Shown here: positions 24,200-36,531 of the stretch, in pieces
How the letters are laid out: every line of letters starts with the position of its first letter
How positions within the stretch are numbered: the stretch's first letter is position 1
Assembly: GCA_020205615.1 (NCBI GenBank)
Contig: CM035160.1
Location: 146,115,991 to 146,179,990, forward strand
Reading direction: 5' to 3'
Length of the DNA stretch: 64,000 nucleotides
From: Panax quinquefolius
Taxonomy: Eukaryota > Streptophyta > Magnoliopsida > Apiales > Araliaceae
Program-made: the position numbers and the translations under genes
Notes under the pieces: generated by a model
Database searches by the model: none
The model's input: the letters and a program-made list of their open reading frames with translations, nothing else
What the model was told of the DNA's origin: nothing

Positions 24200-24900
24200 G
24201 TTTATGAGAAATGAGATACCGACGTATCTGGGTTTCAAACCTCTAAGAAACATCCGCCGTCATCGTTCCTCATTCTCCACCAAATGAGGTGCAAACTCGA
24301 TAACTCGCAAACTTTGCCTCGTCATCGAGACACCGCCATGTTGTTTTGCTCTAATCTGATGAACTCCACTTCCTTCATATAGCCGAACACTTTCGTGAAA
24401 GTATTTGTCATTAAATAGTCTCTCAAACGTCTCCCAAGACATGCCGAAAAGTTGGATGGGTACGCTTCACGCACTCCCACCGATGAATCGCCTCGCCACG
24501 GAACATAAAGGTGGCGAATGGAACCTTCGTGTTCTCCGTGCATCCCAAGACATCGAATATCTTGGTAATTTGTTTGACCCATGTTTCCGCCATGATCGGA
24601 TCTCGCTTTCCCTTAAATTCGTGTGGTCCCAACTCTTTGAACTGCTTGCACGTGACAACCCGTGAATTGCTATCATTTCTCCTCAGATATTTTGAACACG
24701 AGTCTCCTCGTCTGATTTTGCATGAATCGCAAAAAGCTTCTAAACATCCCCTCGCTCATCATCTCGCTCAGTGGGTGTTGTTCACGGAGGAACATTGTCA
24801 CTGTTGTTGCGCTCTCCTCGTTGGTAAGTCTGCATATCTCTCCTGGGTCTCATTTACTCCATCATTAATATTCTCGGTCGACATTCTCAACATCGCATAA
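24200..24900 (-). pseudogene. gag core of B1, frameshifted
   Basis: Overlapping minus-strand pieces give the gag landmarks in order: LGPHEFKGKRDP and WVKQITKIFDVLGCTE (24632-24423), VPFATFMFRGEA, then SWETFERLFNDKYFHESV and RVIEFAPHLVENEE (24442-24260). The N-terminus (SENINDGVNE-like) is at about 24870-24900. Recognisable along its length but at least three frame changes. Confidence 0.8.
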
Positions 24901-25057
24901 AACAAGGGTTAATTAAGGAAATCAATATATCACATAATATCCCTATATACTTCGACCAACTAACAAATAAGCTTAGGTAGGACACACTTAGCGAAGGATT
25001 TACTCGCCTCTCCCTCCTAGTTCTATTCCCGATCTCCGCCAGAGATCATATCCCTAA

Positions 25058-25068
25058 GCTCGATACCA
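25058..25068 (-). other. Primer binding site, B1
   Basis: Minus strand TGGTATCGAGC just inside the 5' LTR, matching the E element site exactly. Confidence 0.8.
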
Positions 25069-25609
25069 ACCAATGACGCCCCAAAATAGGTATACATCAC
25101 CCATTCTCGAGTTGTCAATACATGGTACGTAAACAACTACAACTTTATTATTACAACAAGAAAAGCTCGTGAGTTTAAATACAAATATTATCTTCTAGAT
25201 AATATTTATACTCACATAAATCCTCATCACATTTATCGATACATTATTTTATAAAAATGGTGAGGACTACTAAACAATCCTTTCTAAAACCTTCATTCCA
25301 TACCCCGACTCGTACTCGCTATATTCTCGCCTCCCGAAAAGAATGGAACAAAAGGAAAAGGGTGAGCTCAACTAGCTCAAGAAGAATATTATGACTAAGA
25401 TAATATACAACAAATTATCGTTAGTCTTCAACAGGAAAAATTTAATAGAATACAATAGACAACAATTTTTCAATCAATATTCGCAATGAAATAATAATTC
25501 AATAGAAGAGTTAAGTAGAGAATGCAAACTACTATCTTCTATGTATGAATTTAAAAGTTCATCGCTCATCTTTTATCCTCGTAACAACAATCAATATACA
25601 TCTCGAATC

Positions 25610-25860
25610 AAATATTCATCTTTGCACTCACAGCCAAAGATATTCATCATTAGTCATGTTCATTTAAACACTGCTCATCTTTGCTACTACTGTGCCAAAG
25701 ATATTAATCGATCATTCATGTTCATCTCAACACTGCTCATCTTTGCACTACAAAGCCAAAGATATTCTTCAAATCATTCATCTTTGCACTACGTGCCAAA
25801 GATATTCTTCGAAAATCATTCATCTTTGCACTACGTGCCAAAGATATTCAATAATATCAT
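25610..25860 (-). repeat. Hairpin repeat array, B1 5' LTR
   Basis: Six units of CATCTTTGCACTAC..GCCAAAGATATTC on the plus strand. The homologous array in the other LTR is 18120-18380. Differences between the two copies fall mostly in the short CHG-containing centre of each unit. Confidence 0.8.
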
Positions 25861-26572
25861 CATTTAAGACCGAGGATGATGAAAATATTTTTAAAGAAAC
25901 GAATCCAAAGAAACAAAATGACAAGGATTAAGGATTAAGGATTCGTACTTTGTTTTATCCATGTCCAACAATACCCCAAAAATAATCACAAGGTGGTGTA
26001 AAATTCAAGAATGATCAAAACATGGATACAATCAAAGCTAGTATCCAAAATAGATGTTTTGACAAAAAGAAGAATTTTTTTTTTTTGGTGAATAGTGCCG
26101 ATATCGTGAATAGTGCCAGATATCGTGAATAAAGGTCGATACGTGAATAAGACCGTATACATGAATAGTAAATCCGACACCAAAAGATAGAAATTCCACA
26201 AAAAACATCTTCACGCTTTCATGAATAGTACTTTCGTGAATAAGTAACTCGTGAATAAGAACTCATGAATAGGAACTTGTGAATAAGAACTCATGAATAG
26301 TAACCCCACATGAAAAAGTTCCAAATTTGATAAAACTTCAGATCAACATTTCAACATAATGATATCAAGAAATAATATCATTACGAAAAAAAAATATCCC
26401 TTACCTCAAAGAATCAAGATTTCCAAGGAAAGGCTCAAGTGATGTTTGAATGAAACTTGTATCTTGAATAAAGAACTCTCAAAGTATCTAAATACTCACA
26501 AAATACGCCAATAATATAGAGAGAAAGAGAGAAAACTTTGTTTCGTGTGATTTTCAATTCTAACTTAGCCCT

Positions 26573-26582
26573 CTATTTATAG
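26573..26582 (-). promoter_or_regulatory. LTR TATA box, B1 5' LTR
   Basis: CTATTTATAG, minus-strand CTATAAATAG. This would drive the genomic transcript of B1. Confidence 0.65.
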
Positions 26583-27800
26583 GAAAATGTTAGCCCACCA
26601 AGCGCACTTGACTGCTACCGATGGCTTTACCTCGCTACTATTGCCACCCACCACATTTGAAATAAAATTCAGCACATTTCTTCACCAACCACAAGTGGGG
26701 CCCACTCAATTCTAGAATTTTCCACCAAAATCAATTATAACCCTAATTTCCTAAATCGGACACCTCTTAAAATTCATAACAAATCATTCGTGCATTTTTA
26801 ACGGTTCAAAATTTGTGGACATATACTCAACTTATGTATGTATAACATACCCAAAAATTACCACAATCCAACGGTTGGATTAAAAATTATAATCCCCATA
26901 ATATATCTCAAAACCCCGATTTAATTTTTAATACTTCCAATCGATAAAATACTTGATAAAACACCTCAACATTAATTCCTTCATTTATAACCACATAAAT
27001 AAATCCATCATTTATATCCACATCAAATAAATATTTTCTTATCATATGAATCAATAATTAATTATTCACAAATAATATTACGTAATCACAATTATGACAA
27101 CCAGCCGCCCTCAGAGCAGGGGCTTTCCGATAAGGATTTCTCCTCATCTTGGTGCGCAATTAGGTGACCAAACCTCTCCTCGATGTAACTTTCTAGACAT
27201 TGCCAATAATGCTATCTAATAATATTATTTAAATAATATGAATTATTGATCCGATAATGGAGATAATGCAAAGTGATAATTATTGAACAACAATAATATA
27301 AAATATCAACGCAAAGAATTATTGAATCAATAAAATAAAATATTGAATAAAGAATTCATGTGAAAATTATTGAGTAGTGCCTTCACGTAAGGATCAATAA
27401 TTCAACAATACATGCAATACCGCACATCATCGGCAACCACGCCAGACATCGTATTTTAACCACCGGGTATTCCAATGGTCTTAATTCAGAATAACTACGC
27501 CGTTATTTTTAACCAACTTATATTTGTCGCTTTCTTCATCCAATCGCTTTCCGTTATGGGGGCCCACACATGGTCATACCGTCGCATTTAATATTCCCTC
27601 TTACAAGCATTTAATATTCCACGACCAAACGAATATTCCCCAGACAAAAATGAATATTTTATAACCACTTGCTTATTTTGAAATATTTGCGTATTTAACC
27701 CTTAACTATCCACATTAATCAAATCAACCCTTACTATTTCAAAATAATAAATAAAGGAAATTCCTTTTTATTTAAAAAAATTTCGGTGTCTTACAATTCT

Positions 27801-29426
27801 GGCCTTTTGGGACATGAAAGTATATTGTACAAGGTACCTCCTGTACAAAAATGAGCTCATTCCGACTTAAAATGAGCAAGTTATGACCATTTCAATATTT
27901 AAGTTTTTCTGACGAAAAATGTAATAACTAGAGTTCTATAACTCCGATGACCATGAAATTTAAACTGGAAGCTCACATTAACATGTGTAAGATCCTGCCA
28001 AGATTTGGGAATTTCTGGAGTTAAACTTGAGGTAGCTAATTTCTTAAGGAATTAATTAGAAATTGATTTTTGAAAAATAGTAAATGAATTTTAAAAATTC
28101 CGAGAAACATATATGTTCATTATGGGACAATATTCTGCTAAATCCCAGAAAAGAAATATTTTTGGGACTGATTTGGTATTTTTCATGAAAATGGTTTAGT
28201 TACGAACATATGTGTCAAATATGTTATGTGAAGTAACAAAGTTGGAAAATAGGATTTTATGGCTTAGAAATCCTATATAAGGTATATGCAGATTTTTTTA
28301 TAAGGGATTAGATCATTGGTGATGAAATCTTATGAGTATGACATTTTTGAATGATTAAATGCATTATTTGATAAAGTGTAAACAATTGAAATAAATTGTT
28401 TATAAGTTTAAGAAGTGATTAAAATATTGTTATGATATTAATAATATTAGATTATGAGTGGTTGATAATATTTGGATAAATTTAAAGTCTTTAATAATTA
28501 TCCTTGTTTTCGTTTGATTAATGCTTATATCATTGTCATCATCATCATGCTTATATGGTGATGAAAGTTATCTTTGGCTTACATGCGAAGATGGACTGTT
28601 GATTATTGAGTTGTATATCTTTGGCTTACGTGCAAAGATGGATTGTTGATTATTGATTTTATTGTTGTATATCTTTGGCTTATATGCGAATATGGGCTGT
28701 TGATTATTGAGTTGTATATCTTTGGCTTACGTGCAAAGATGGATTGTTGATTATTAGTTTTATTGTTGTATATCTTTGGCTTACGTGCAGAGATGGACTT
28801 GGTATGATTATGACCAGGGATTATTCGGTATAGTCATGACCATTGATGATTTAATATCATTGGCCCGTAGTGCAGGGATGATTCGATGATGTGGTTTATT
28901 TATTAAGCTGAGTCTCAGCTATAAAAATTGATAAAAACATTTTTGAATCATAGAAGATAGTAGATATTATGCTCTACTTGACTCTTTTAATGGATTGCAT
29001 ATTCCGCTGCAATTAAACTTGATGTCTATTGTATTTTATCAGTTTAACATTGTTGAAGACTATTGATAATTTGTTTTGTATTATCTTAGTCATAATATTT
29101 CTTACTGGGCTAGTTGAGCTCACCCTTTCTTTCACTGTTCTCTTCAGGAAATGAGAATATAGCTGGGACGAGTCGGGGAAAGGAGTGACGGTCCAGATGA
29201 TAGTATTAGTAGTCCTCACTATTCTGTTAAATAGTGTGACAATAAATATAATGAGGACTCCTTTGAGTATGAATATTGTCTAGATGACAATATTTCTATT
29301 AAACTCTCAGTTTATGTATTGTCGTATATTACACGACGGTTGTATAATTAAGTTTGTATCTGTATTTTGTACTATGTATTTGGCGACTCAAGATGGGTGA
29401 TGTATACCTATTTTGGGGGCGTCACA
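27801..29426 (+). repeat. A 3' LTR, final segment
   Basis: Continues the A LTR from GGCCTTTTGGGACATGAAAG to GGGGGCGTCACA, collinear with about 8705-10306 of the 5' LTR. Includes the end of the 1.05-kb module (to 28529), a hairpin array (28565-28800) and the conserved tail. It has an extra AAGCTGAGTCTCAGC-containing stretch near 28905-28945 that the 5' LTR lacks. Confidence 0.92.
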
Positions 29427-30002
29427 GCATGGATAATTTGTGGTTGTGATACTTATGAATATCCTTGGTCGTAGTGCAGGGATGAGGTGGATTATTTATT
29501 AAGCTGATTCCCAGCAATAAAAGTGATAAAAAACCTTTTAAGTCATAAAAGATAGTAGATTTTATTCTCTACTTGACTCTTTTAATGGATTGCATGTTCT
29601 GCTGCAGTTAAACTTGATGTCTATTGTATTTTATCAGTTTAACACTGTTGAAGACTAATGATAATTTATTCTGCATTATCTTAGTCATAATATTTCTTAC
29701 TGGGCTAGTTGAGCTCACCCTTTCTTTCACTGTTCTCTTCAGGAAATGAGAACGTAGCCGGGACTAGTCGGAGAACGGAGTGACGGTCCAGATAATAGTA
29801 TTAGTAGTTCTCAATATTCTGTTAAATAGTGTGTTAATGAATGTAATGAAGACTTATTCTGAGAGTGAATATTGTCTAGAAGACAATGTTTGTATTAAAA
29901 CTCACAGCTCTCTTGTTGTATATTAAAGATTGTATTTGTATTCTGTGCCATGTATTTGACGACTTAGAATAGGTGATGTATACCTATTTTGGGGGCGTCA
30001 CA
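29427..30002 (+). repeat. LTR D, right fragment
   Basis: Starts with the right GCATG duplication of element A (29427-29431). It continues GATAATTTGTGG, completing the hairpin repeat cut at 6333, then the conserved LTR tail to GGGGGCGTCACA at 30002. What follows is not a primer site, so D is a 3' or solo LTR. Its 5' part lies left of the window, beyond element E. Confidence 0.85.
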
Positions 30003-30560
30003 CCTAGCTTTGCACGTGGACCATACCAATATGCATGTGAGTATATGTGAGCAGTATGTGAGCAGTTTTTATGTGATAGTAGACTCATCGGCGGAACCAG
30101 GGGGCGAGAGGGGTCATATGATCCCCCACCAAAATTCTGCACAAGTTATATATTAATATGTATATTAATAGTCAATATCATACATATATTAACAGTCAAT
30201 ATATATATATACACACACACACACACATGTATATATGTTAAATTATAGTATTCTAAAATTTTCTGCATGCGCTCCATAAATTAAAAAATAGAATAAAATT
30301 TATTTTACAATGAAATTCAAATGAAAGGACTTAAAACACAATTAAATCTAGGTCGCTACATGAGGTTGAATAATGATCACAAGAACCGAGTTTTTTATTT
30401 ACCAAATTATTTTCTACAAACATTTTATAGTTTTAAACATTATGAATTTACTTTAGAGACTCTCATTTGTTGATGTTTTTCTGGATTAATTTTTTTTGTT
30501 CTATATAGAAAATTAATATTTTCACATAAAAAATAATATTTCTACTTGAATCTCTCTCAC
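30003..30560. other. Intergenic AT-rich DNA with possible hAT-like left end
   Basis: No gene recognised. At 30086-30130 CATCGGCGGAACC and a GGGGTCATATGATCCCC palindrome resemble the G-rich ends of plant hAT elements. A microsatellite lies at 30199-30236. Confidence 0.5.
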
Positions 30561-31390
30561 GTATTTCTACATAAAATAAAAAAAAAAAATTCTACATAAA
30601 TTTTGAAATTGACCAAATTTTTGAGACGTTTTCAAACTATGCAGTCCGCGAGTCGCATGATACATTTGTCTCCTCTCAATCATACAGTCGAAAAAAGCAC
30701 TCCAAAAGTCAATAAATAATTTTTTTCTACTAATATATTTTGACTCCCTTCTAAAAATGTTATGGTAGACAAACATCGCTAAATGTTCTCCAAAATCATT
30801 GGCTTATGGGTCTTCTAGAATCTAGATGTCAGAATCAGACAATCATATTATTGTCAAAAATATTTATATTACAATAAATATATGTCAATTTTTGTTATAA
30901 GTAAATATATATTAATTAATTATTCAAATATTTTATTAAATTATAATAGAGGAATGATCCATAACATATATTTATTATGGATCAAAAATAGACATATACC
31001 ATCGTGGTGGATTCAAAATTTTTTCAAAGTAGGAATGTATTTTAACTAAATTTTTGTTAAAATTAAATAAAAAAACTTGAACTAATCATAATAATATTTA
31101 TAAATTGCAATAAATATTCATAATCTAAACTAAAAAAAATATTAATTAAAAAAATATTTAGATACAGTTTAGAAGAAAGAAGTAGAATGAATATACGTTT
31201 CACGTTTGTCTATATTTGTATTTATAATATGAATGCATATTTTTTTGCCCTCTCCAAGTTTAAATTTTCTATTAATTTATCCCTTTAAATTTATTTACTT
31301 ATATATTTGTCTCTACCCCTATACCTATAAAACTAATCTAACAGGGGCAGCTGGCTATGCTATGCTGTCCCCTTAATGGATCCGCCCCTG
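30086..31390. mobile_element. Possible decayed hAT-like non-autonomous element
   Basis: Left end CATCGGCGGAACCAGGGGGC and right end (reverse complement) CAGGGGCGGATCCATTAAGG are imperfect inverted repeats. Both resemble the ends of the better supported hAT at 51718-60808. I see no matching 8-bp target duplication (AGTAGACT against TATACCAT) and no transposase, so the pairing is tentative. Confidence 0.35.
30199..30236. repeat. AT/AC dinucleotide microsatellite
   Basis: (AT)6 followed by (AC)8 and ATGTATATAT. Confidence 0.9.
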
Positions 31391-32755
31391 TATACCATCT
31401 TTATCAAATCAACGGTCAAAATTAATTCACGTCCGCTACTAATTGAATGATAGAGATGATGTATATCCAATTTTAATTTATAATAAATACATATGATGAA
31501 TAATGCCCTTAAAAATATATGTCATTACATTTATTTACACCAAAAATAGACATTTTTTTATCGTGAATGATTTCTAAATCCCATAATTTGTTTATTTTTA
31601 TTTTGTTTTATCTCTCACCCTCAAGTTATGGTACATGTGTTACAGTGTTAGCAAGCCGACTATTAAACTAATATAATTACATTTGGGCATGAGCCAGGTA
31701 AAGAAGGTAACTATTGCAAAATGAAGCTGTGTAATAAAATGTCATGCCAGATTAGATATTTTTTTAATATCTAATATAAAATTCTTTATTTAATATAAAA
31801 TTGATTAAAATTCTTTATTTTTAGCAAAACAATTGTGAGAATTATAAATTATCTAAAAAACATTACTAACAATAAGATTTATTATTTTTAAATTTTAAAT
31901 AAATAATATTAAGTTTCAATTTTAAATATTTGATATTAATTCTAAAAGGTTAACTTAATGTTATACTCTCTTTGTCCCATAATAAATGTCAAAATTTGAT
32001 TTTCATGGCCAAATTAATTATTTTAAAATTAATAAATCTTAAAATTTTCAACATATATAAATTACAATCATAATAAATCTCAAAAATTTATTATTAATAT
32101 AAAGTTTTGTGATTTAAAAATTTTATGTAAGTATTTTTAATTAATAATTTTAAAAATAAGTTTGACTATTAAAATCAAATTAAAATATTTATTATGGGAA
32201 GAGTATTTGGGAAGGGATGGATTATACTATTATAATAATCCAAAGTTGTTTAACCTACTATCATTCTATCAATAGAAGCAAAATATGGAATCAATTTCCA
32301 ATACCATATAATAGTCATAATTCCGTACTAAACATAGCCTTTAATAATGTAGACTTCCAAGAATTTTCTGATCATAAATCCAACAACTTTTTCACTAGAT
32401 AATGCCACTAAATGGGCTTAGATTTGACTAATCATTCAGAATCTAGTCTAAGTATAAATAAAAAAAGGTACTAATCCCATTGTTTTATAAAGAATGTAAT
32501 AACCCAACAATTAAGAATCAAAATTCAAAGTAACAGAAAATTAATGTAACTTTAATCAAGATTTAATTATTATTCTTTAGATCATTTAAATAAGGGTGAT
32601 GTTAGGTGTTTTAACAGAAAACGTCTTAAATGATGTGTCACCATAGTTGAAATGTTGGATATATCTCATGTGATTGGATGTGTAATAAATTAGTAATAAA
32701 ATATTCAATATCACTTCATTTGAGACCTATTAAGATAAAAAATTTAGAAGAATAC
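31391..32755. other. Intergenic DNA left of element B2
   Basis: AT-rich, no recognisable gene. It holds the Stowaway-like MITE at 31966-32203. The final AATAC (32751-32755) is the left target duplication of B2. Open frames here are short and have no family features. Confidence 0.6.
31966..32203. mobile_element. Stowaway-like MITE (Tc1/mariner type)
   Basis: 238 bases with imperfect terminal inverted repeats, CTCTCTTTGTCCCATAATAA at the left and, reverse complemented, CTCTTCCCATAATAAAT at the right, flanked by TA on both sides (31964-31965, 32204-32205). The CTCCCTCCGTCCCA-like end is typical of Stowaway. Interior AT-rich and non-coding. Confidence 0.8.
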
Positions 32756-33955
32756 TGTAAGACCCCGAAATTTTTTTAAATAAAAAGGAATTTTCTTTAT
32801 TTATTATTTTGAAATAGTAAGGGTTGATTTGATTAATGTGGATAGTTAAGGGTTAAATACGCAAATATTTCAAAATAAGCAAGTGGTTATAAAATATTCA
32901 TTGTTGTTTTTAATATTCGTTTGGTCGTGGAATATTAAATCTTTTAGAATATTAAATGCAATACAGCCCATGTGTGGGCCCCATAACTGAAAGCGATTGG
33001 ATGAAGAAAAAACGATAAATATAAGTTGGTTAAAAATAATGGCGTAGTTATTACATCAATTAAGATTGTTGGAATACCCGTGGGTTAAAATACGATGTCT
33101 GGCGGTTGCATAGTAAATACTGCAGTATTGCGATATTGTTGAATTATTGATCCTTACGTAAGATGGCACTTTACTCAATAATTTTCACACGAGTTATTCT
33201 TGTTCGCTCAATATTTTATTTTATTGATTCAATAATTGCTTTGCGTTGGTATTTTATATTATTGTTGTTCAATAATTGTCAACGCACATGATTTCCCATT
33301 ATCGATCAATAATTCATATTATTTGAATAATATTATTAGATAACATTATTGGCAATGTCTAGAAAGTTCGTAAGGAGAGGTTTGGTCACCTAATTGCGCG
33401 CCAAGAAGGAGAGATCCTTATTGAAAGCCCTCTTTCCTGAACTAGCGGCTTTGGTTGTCATAATTGTGATTCTCAGTAATATTATTTATGAATAATTAAT
33501 TATTGATTCATATGATAAAGAAATATTTATTTTATGTGAATATAAATGATGGATTTATTTATGTGGTTATAAATGAAGAAATTATGTTGAGGTGTTTTAT
33601 CAGTATTTTATCGGATTGGAGGTATTAAAAATTAAATCAGGGGTTTTGAGATATATTGCGGGGGTTATAATTTTTAATCCGACCGTTGGATTGTGGTAAT
33701 TTTTGGGTATGTTATACATACATAAGTTGAGTATATGTCCACAAATTTTGAACCGTTAAAAATGCACGAATGATTTGTTGTGAATTTTAAGAGGTGTCGA
33801 ATTCGGAAATTAGGTTTATAATTGATTTTGGTGGAAAATTCTAGAATTGAGTGGGCCCCACTTGTGATTGGTGAAAAAATGTGCTGAATTTTATTTCAAA
33901 TGTGGTGGGTGACAATAGTTGCAGGTTAAGTCTGCTTCGGCGGGCTAATATTTTC

Positions 33956-33965
33956 CTATAAATAG
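33956..33965 (+). promoter_or_regulatory. LTR TATA box, B2 5' LTR
   Basis: CTATAAATAG with the TTTTCTCTCTTTCTCTCTC leader about 40 bases downstream. Confidence 0.65.
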
Positions 33966-34244
33966 AGGGCTAAGTTAGAATTGAAAATCACACTAGAAAC
34001 AAAGTTTTCTCTCTTTCTCTCTCTATATTATTGAGTGTATTTTGTGAGTATTTAGATACTTTGAGAGTTCTTTATTCAAGATAAGTTTCATTCAAAGCAC
34101 ACTTAGATCTTTCCTTCCGGCAATCTTGATTCTTTGAGGTAAGGATATTATTTTTTTTCAGAATGATATTATTTCTTCAATATCATTATCTTTGAAATGT
34201 TGATCTGAAGTTTTATCAAATTTGGAACTTTTTCATGTCGGGTT

Positions 34245-34460
34245 TACTTATTCATGAGTTACTATTCATGAGTTACTATTCACGAGTTACTATTCATGAG
34301 TTCTTATTCACGAGTTACTATTCACGAAGTACTATTCATGAAGCGTGAAAATATTTTTTTGTGGATTTCTATCTTTTGGTGTGAGAAGTTACTATTCACG
34401 TGTATCTAGACTTATTCACGTATACTTGACCTTATTCACGATATCGGACTATTCATCGAA
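34245..34460 (+). repeat. Minisatellite, B2 5' LTR
   Basis: Six GAGTTACTATTCATGA/CACGA units (34250-34345), then four looser CTTATTCACGTATAC units to 34455. Confidence 0.85.
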
Positions 34461-34696
34461 AAATAAAATTTCTTCTTTTAGGTCAAAATATCTATTCGGA
34501 TACTAGATTTGATTGTATCCATGTTTTTGACCATTCTTGAATTTTACACCACTATGATTATTTTTTGAGGTATTGTTGGACATGGATAAAACAAAGTACG
34601 AATCCTTAATCCTTAATCCTTGTCATTTTGTTTCACTTTGGATTCGTTCTTTAAAAATATTTTTCATCATCCTCGGTCTTAAATGATGATATTATT

Positions 34697-34955
34697 GAAT
34701 ATCTTTGGCACGTAGTGCAAAGATGAATGATTTCTGAAGAATATCTTTGGCTCAGTAAGCGCAAAGATGAAAGCGGTGTTTAAATGAACATGGACGATCG
34801 ATGAATATCTTTGGCCTTTAGTGCAAAGATGAGCAGTGTTGAGATGAACATGACCGATGATGAATATCTTTGGCCTTTAGTGCAAAGATGAACAGTGTTT
34901 GAGATGAACATGATCGATTGATGAATATCTTTGGCTCAGTAGTGCAAAGATGAAT
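34697..34955 (+). repeat. Hairpin repeat array, B2 5' LTR
   Basis: Five units of AATATCTTTGGC...GTGCAAAGATGA, the last four separated by TGAACATGACCGATTGATG-type spacers. Confidence 0.82.
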
Positions 34956-35525
34956 ATTTGATTTGAGATGAAAATTGATTGATGTTACAGGGATAAAATA
35001 TTGATGATGGATCGTTAAATTCATAGATTATAGTAGATTTCATTCTCTACGTAACTCTTCTATGAATTATTATTTCATTATGAATATTGATCTCGAAACT
35101 TGTTGTCTATTGTATTCTATCGATTTTTCCCTGCATGGAGACTAACGATAATTTGTTGTATATTTTCTTAGTCATAATATTCTTTCTCGGGCTAGTTGAG
35201 CTCACCCTTTTCCTTGTTGTTCCATTTTTCTTCTCGTGAGGCGAGAATGTAAATGAAGTACTTAGTGGGGTATGGAATGAAGGTTCTAGAGAGAGAGTTG
35301 TTTAGTAGTCCTCACCATTTTGTAAAATAATGTATCAATAAATGTGATGAGGATTTATTTGAGTATAGATATTGTCTAGAAGATAATATTTGTATTTAAA
35401 CTCACAAGATATATTGTCGTATTTCACACGACATTTGTATTATTGAAGTTGTAGTTTACTTCTTGTACCATGTATTTGGCGACTCGAATGGGTGTTGTGT
35501 ATACCCTATTTTGGGGCGTCACAAT

Positions 35526-35536
35526 TAATATCGAGC
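35526..35536 (+). other. Primer binding site, B2
   Basis: TAATATCGAGC two bases inside the 5' LTR; a decayed form of TGGTATCGAGC. Confidence 0.7.
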
Positions 35537-35689
35537 TTAGGATATGATCTCTGGCGAGATCGGGAATAAAACTAGGAGGGAGAGACGAGTAAATCCTTCG
35601 CTAGCAGTGTGTCCTACCTAAGCTTATTTGTTGGTTGGTCATATTATATAGGGTATTATGTGATTTGTTAATTTATTTAATTAACCCTT

Positions 35690-36260
35690 GTTTTATGATA
35701 GTTTTTTTTTTGGGTCACGAGAACGTTAACAATGGAGTGAATGAGATCGTGGAGACACCTCTAATCACCAACCATGATAATGTGATGTCGATGAAGAAGG
35801 AATTAGAGATATCCATGTGGTGAGTGAAGAATTGATAGTTGCACCCTTAGATAATCGCAGAGGTAACAAATTGAGAGTGAGGAAGAAGAGGAAGAAGAGG
35901 TACCAAGAGAGTTTATTAGAGGTATTTTATGATCGAAATATAGAATTGCAAAATCGTATTCATGAGTTAGAAGAGCGAAATTAAAGAATTGCGAGCGATG
36001 TGTGGAGCAAAAAGGATGCAACGATTCAAGCTTGTGTTACCCGATCGTGATGCTTGAATGTAAGCACTCTTTGGCGAGTATAAGATGATAAAGTGGAATC
36101 TGAAATGAAAGAAGAAATAACCGAACGAGTGAGAATGAGTGATGCATGGGTAAAAGTCGCGACGCGTTGATATTATGGAAAGAGATGTCCAATCTAAAAG
36201 AAAGATTTAACGATGACGGGAAGACGCGTCGGCGTAACATCAAGACCATCAACAAATTCT
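35690..36260 (+). pseudogene. gag N-terminus plus charged linker, B2
   Basis: Begins with HENVNNGVNEIVETPLIT, the gag N-terminus. It then runs into a Lys/Arg/Glu-rich stretch (about 35860-35980: KLRVRKKRKKRYQESLLE, then LQNRIHELEERN) that looks like a short coiled coil and that I do not see in B1 or E. The gag core (WWESVNA...FAPHL) is absent. A frameshift follows near 35980. The origin of the charged stretch is unclear. Confidence 0.6.
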
Positions 36261-36425
36261 AGGGAAGAGAACGATCGCCGCTAGATGCTACGAGATGTGG
36301 AGAGGAGGGACATATAAGGTCAAACTGCTCAAAGCCTTCCAAGGTATGCTATAATTGTGGAAAAGAAGGACATATCGCTCGAGATTGTACGATATCGAAA
36401 CCCAGTCCAGCGTGAATGGTGACTC
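36260..36425 (+). pseudogene. Two CCHC zinc knuckles, B2
   Basis: The first knuckle (36283-36335) reads [13 protein letters not shown] once a short insertion is discounted. The second (36347-36391) reads [14 protein letters not shown] intact, with spacing C-X2-C-X4-H-X4-C. These are nucleic-acid-binding motifs of retroelement nucleocapsid. Confidence 0.8.
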
Positions 36426-36531
36426 AAAAAGGATGTCCCAGAAAAGTCAAAGTCAACGATTCTTGGAAGAGCGTTTGTCGTGACTTCAATTCAAAATGCG
36501 AGAACTCGAACGGTTTAGCACGGGTTAGTTA

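Larger units (their letters stand above)
17589..27795 (-). mobile_element. Full-length LTR retrotransposon B1
   Basis: A 10,207-base minus-strand element inserted in the A 3' LTR, with perfect 5-bp duplications ATTCT (17584-17588, 27796-27800). The uninterrupted sequence is visible in the A 5' LTR near 8700. LTRs of about 2.73 kb (17589-20319 and 25072-27795) flank a 4.75-kb interior with gag, protease, RT, RNase H, integrase and chromodomain in order. The LTRs are very similar, which suggests a recent insertion, yet the interior is riddled with frameshifts. Confidence 0.95.
25072..27795 (-). repeat. 5' LTR of B1 (about 2724 bp)
   Basis: Same order as the 3' LTR: hairpin array 25610-25860, minisatellite 26085-26305, TATA box 26573-26582. 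The inner end reads AATGACGCC where the outer copy reads TGTGACGCC. Confidence 0.93.
6334..29426 (+). mobile_element. LTR retrotransposon A, long LTRs, non-autonomous, hosting two later insertions
   Basis: One plus-strand insertion bounded by TSD GCATG (6329-6333 and 29427-29431). Parts: 5' LTR 6334-10306; primer site; short interior 10307-12053; 3' LTR 12054-29426, interrupted by B-solo (12061-14850) and B1 (17589-27795). With insertions and their TSDs removed the 3' LTR is about 4366 bases against 3973 for the 5' LTR. The interior is only 1747 bases and lacks RT, most of RNase H and the integrase core. The element could therefore have moved only with help from relatives. Confidence 0.93.
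32756..35523 (+). repeat. 5' LTR of B2 (2768 bp)
   Basis: TGTAAGACCCC to GGGGCGTCACA. TATA box 33956-33965, TACTATTCATGAG minisatellite 34245-34460, hairpin array 34697-34955, conserved tail. Confidence 0.94.

Noticed and set aside
6334..29426. Reading A as two separate insertions (a solo LTR at 6334 and another LTR ending at 29426)
   Set aside because: The perfect GCATG duplication at 6329-6333 and 29427-29431, together with the shared interior, shows one insertion.
30086..31390. A confident hAT element between two GGGGCGGA-like ends
   Set aside because: No 8-bp duplication matches at the two ends and the ends are only loosely complementary, so it is kept as a low-confidence feature only.
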